Below, one piece after another: positions 63,749-64,000 of a DNA stretch of 64,000 bases. This stretch comes from Candidatus Vicinibacter proximus (lineage in GTDB: Bacteria > Bacteroidota > Bacteroidia > Chitinophagales > Saprospiraceae). The stretch lies in NCBI GenBank assembly GCA_016713905.1, contig JADJOE010000003.1, positions 620,001 to 684,000 on the forward strand, written 5' to 3'. The notes below the pieces were generated by a model. The model was not told where the DNA came from. It did not search any database and worked only from the letters and a program-made list of their open reading frames with translations. Every line of letters starts with the position of its first letter. Positions within the stretch are counted from its first letter, which is position 1. The translations under genes were made by a program, and so were the position numbers.

Positions 63749-64000
63749 AAAGTAATATTTAGAGTGTTTTTTTTGTTTGTAGAGAAACGCTTGTTTGCAA
63801 ATATAAGGACTTTAATTTTTTTTTATTGAGTCGAATAATAACAATAGACTTTAGGCAACAGGGTAAATACAAAAGGGTTTTCTAATGTTTTCATGCAGTT
63901 CAAGACAACTGTAAAGCGAAATAGGAGGGTCAGAATGCTCCGTAATTTATTCCTTACTTCATTCTAACGTTGGAGCAAGTACCCTCTTTATTGTGCATTT

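Overview
The window reads as a chromosome segment from a member of the Bacteroidota, most likely a Saprospiria-like lineage. Seen directly: six secreted proteins end in type IX secretion (T9SS) sorting domains, a DUF1501/DUF1800 pair is present, bacillithiol deacetylase BshB1 is encoded, LytS/LytTR signalling genes occur, and several genes are preceded by TAnnTTTG boxes typical of Bacteroidota. The species-level placement is inference. No phage, CRISPR array or conjugative element was found.

Layout. 1-1731 is the 3'-truncated end of a secreted beta-helix gene. 1944-13513 is a starch/maltodextrin locus: three GH13 enzymes, an SLC45-type MFS transporter, a GH65 maltose phosphorylase, beta-phosphoglucomutase and a sugar nucleotidyltransferase. 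Starch would be cut outside or in the periplasm, maltose imported, split by phosphate, and beta-G1P converted to G6P. No SusC/SusD pair is visible here. 13582-16842 is the DUF1501/DUF1800 pair. 16971-33198 is mostly housekeeping (kbl, dnaG, dapB, accD, a fabH paralogue, bshB1, a HerA-like ATPase) mixed with large T9SS cargo. 33199-33610 holds a pair of 60-nt hairpin repeats whose stems covary. 33611-36988 carries an outer-membrane barrel, ung and a T9SS beta-propeller protein.

A tRNA-Arg(UCU) with its own terminator marks the edge of a roughly 2.8 kb REP-like locus (37278-40060). It has a 20-unit, 52-bp tandem array and many dispersed GGGGCGTTAGCCCC-type palindromes, which surround one lone HUH/Y1 transposase (39092-39559). 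This looks like a RAYT with its REP elements and is the most unusual structure in the window.

40118-48676 holds a tyrosine phenol-lyase-like enzyme, the Fe-S repair protein RIC, a DUF4062/NB-ARC STAND ATPase, and a LytTR regulator with two tandem LytS kinases, the upstream one degenerate in its ATP-binding boxes. 49069-64000 is a looser accessory region of small enzymes, membrane proteins, two very small proteins, decayed genes, a UbiA-type prenyltransferase with a methyltransferase, and two DinB-like proteins. It also contains several AT-rich gaps of 390-700 bp in which no intact gene was seen.
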